Both the position numbers and the translations under genes were made by a program. The notes beneath the pieces are model-generated. The model ran no database searches. It was not told where the DNA came from and worked only from the letters and a program-made list of their open reading frames with translations. This document shows, one piece after another, positions 63,393 to 64,000 of a DNA stretch of 64,000 nucleotides (positions are counted from its first letter, which is position 1; the number at the start of each line of letters is the position of its first letter). The stretch comes from Symsagittifera roscoffensis (lineage: Eukaryota; Xenacoelomorpha; Acoela; Convolutidae): positions 27,431,801 through 27,495,800 of the forward strand of contig NC_087066.1 in the NCBI RefSeq assembly GCF_963678635.1. Reading direction: 5' to 3'.

Positions 63393-64000
63393 GAAAAGAT
63401 TTTTGATTACAAGTAAACTTCAAACGTTTTCCCAACTATGTGCATCGTCAGGGTTTTTACAATAAATTAATCTAATTGACGATAAAAAATCAATTTACAA
63501 ATGTTAGTTACAATAATTCACCTAAAATTTGGTTCTGAAGCATCAAGTTAAAAATCAGCCAATCAAAGTTGACTTCTAAAAACACTTTTTAGATTAGAAT
63601 AGTTTTCACCTCTAAAACTAAGAAATAATTGTCAAATAAAAAGTCTGGAAATTATATTTCCTTTGGAAAAGTTAAGACAAGTATGATATGACATTTTCGG
63701 TTCAGATATGTACGTTCTAAATAAAATTCAAAAACATTTTGGGACTAAATTTCAGTGTTAACTCCCTGCTCCTGCACTCATCGCGCGTGTTCAAGCCCGG
63801 TTTCTTTTTCCTGATATGTACTGTCTCTATTGTGAACAATTTTGTTTGGCTGTTTGACCTATCTATAATTTCAGGACTAAGATCTGCGCAATTTCACTCA
63901 ATTTTTCCTTGCTGAAGGTGAAGGCCTACCGGTGAGTCTAATTTGTTTTTCTGTTCCTCAATTCTAGTAGTCAAATGTCGAACAGTTTGTCCGACCTAGG

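Larger units (their letters stand above)
43157..64000. repeat. Satellite block 2, about 1.0-kb monomer, 21 anchors, open at right edge
   Basis: The same monomer as block 1. Anchors lie at 43599, 44598, 45577, 46487, 47482, 48480, 49486, 50486, 51486, 52490, 53488, 54492, 55489, 56492, 57953, 58952, 59949, 61103, 62258, 63007 and 63755. Spacing is close to 1.0 kb as far as 56492, except for a 910-bp monomer lacking about 85 bp near 46200; beyond that, duplicated and deleted variants appear. The block runs past the window end. Confidence 0.95.

Noticed and set aside
30583-64000. Direct repeats at regular spacing as a CRISPR-like array or rDNA.
   Set aside because: The 1.0-kb period with whole-monomer similarity is satellite; no rRNA or 5S sequence was recognised.
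30583-64000. Hammerhead ribozyme in the satellite (ATGATGACGAGG resembles CUGAUGA).
   Set aside because: The core CUGAUGA and the paired GAAA with matching stems are not present.

Overview
The window is eukaryotic, almost certainly from an invertebrate animal. It holds nested retrotransposons, about 30 kb of tandem satellite DNA, and one short host-gene-like ORF. There is no operon structure, rRNA, CRISPR array or prokaryotic signal. I cannot name the species. The evidence for an animal is an RLE-type LINE with a PHD finger, Ty3/gypsy-type gag-pol with CCHC knuckles, and a PAGR1-like (MLL3/4 complex) ORF.

Layout. (1) 1-7257, minus strand: the 5' part of giant LTR element A. It has a 918-bp LTR (6340-7257), a primer-binding-site candidate (6313-6327), a 3-kb non-coding leader, a small acidic ORF1 (2653-3351), and a Gag reading frame open from 2627 to the window edge. 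(2) 8018-26690, minus strand: element B, a related but diverged giant element. It has an LTR (25806-26690), PBS candidate, leader, ORF1, Gag, protease, reverse transcriptase and RNase H, all broken by frameshifts and stops. After RNase H I see no integrase. Instead there is a 112-bp LINE fragment, then about 8.3 kb of further coding sequence on the same strand: a coiled-coil segment, a complete SGNH/GDSL hydrolase domain, a second possible SGNH-like segment, and long unrecognised proteins including a 1195-aa intact ORF. (3) 26691-29463, minus: a LINE with a PHD finger, RT (YLDD) and the start of a restriction-like endonuclease, cut exactly where element B's LTR begins. (4) 29464-30395, plus: a solo LTR of the same family. 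(5) 30583-40411 and 43157-64000: two blocks of a roughly 1.0-kb satellite, about 31 monomers, with local higher-order duplications near the right edge. (6) 40412-42044: a single-copy island with a PAGR1-like ORF, followed by a second copy of the solo LTR and its right flank.

History. The simplest order is that the LINE was interrupted by element B, and element A then landed next to or inside the 3' part of B. A's LTR is too different from B's to be B's own 3' LTR. The two solo LTRs share the right flank but not the left, which suggests LTR-mediated ectopic exchange during growth of the satellite block.

Most unusual points: the SGNH-containing 8.3-kb coding region downstream of pol; leader RNA hairpins that keep pairing while changing sequence; and two element subfamilies whose dispersed short G/C-rich motifs differ systematically while neighbouring sequence stays alignable. 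All alignments were done by eye, so identities are approximate.
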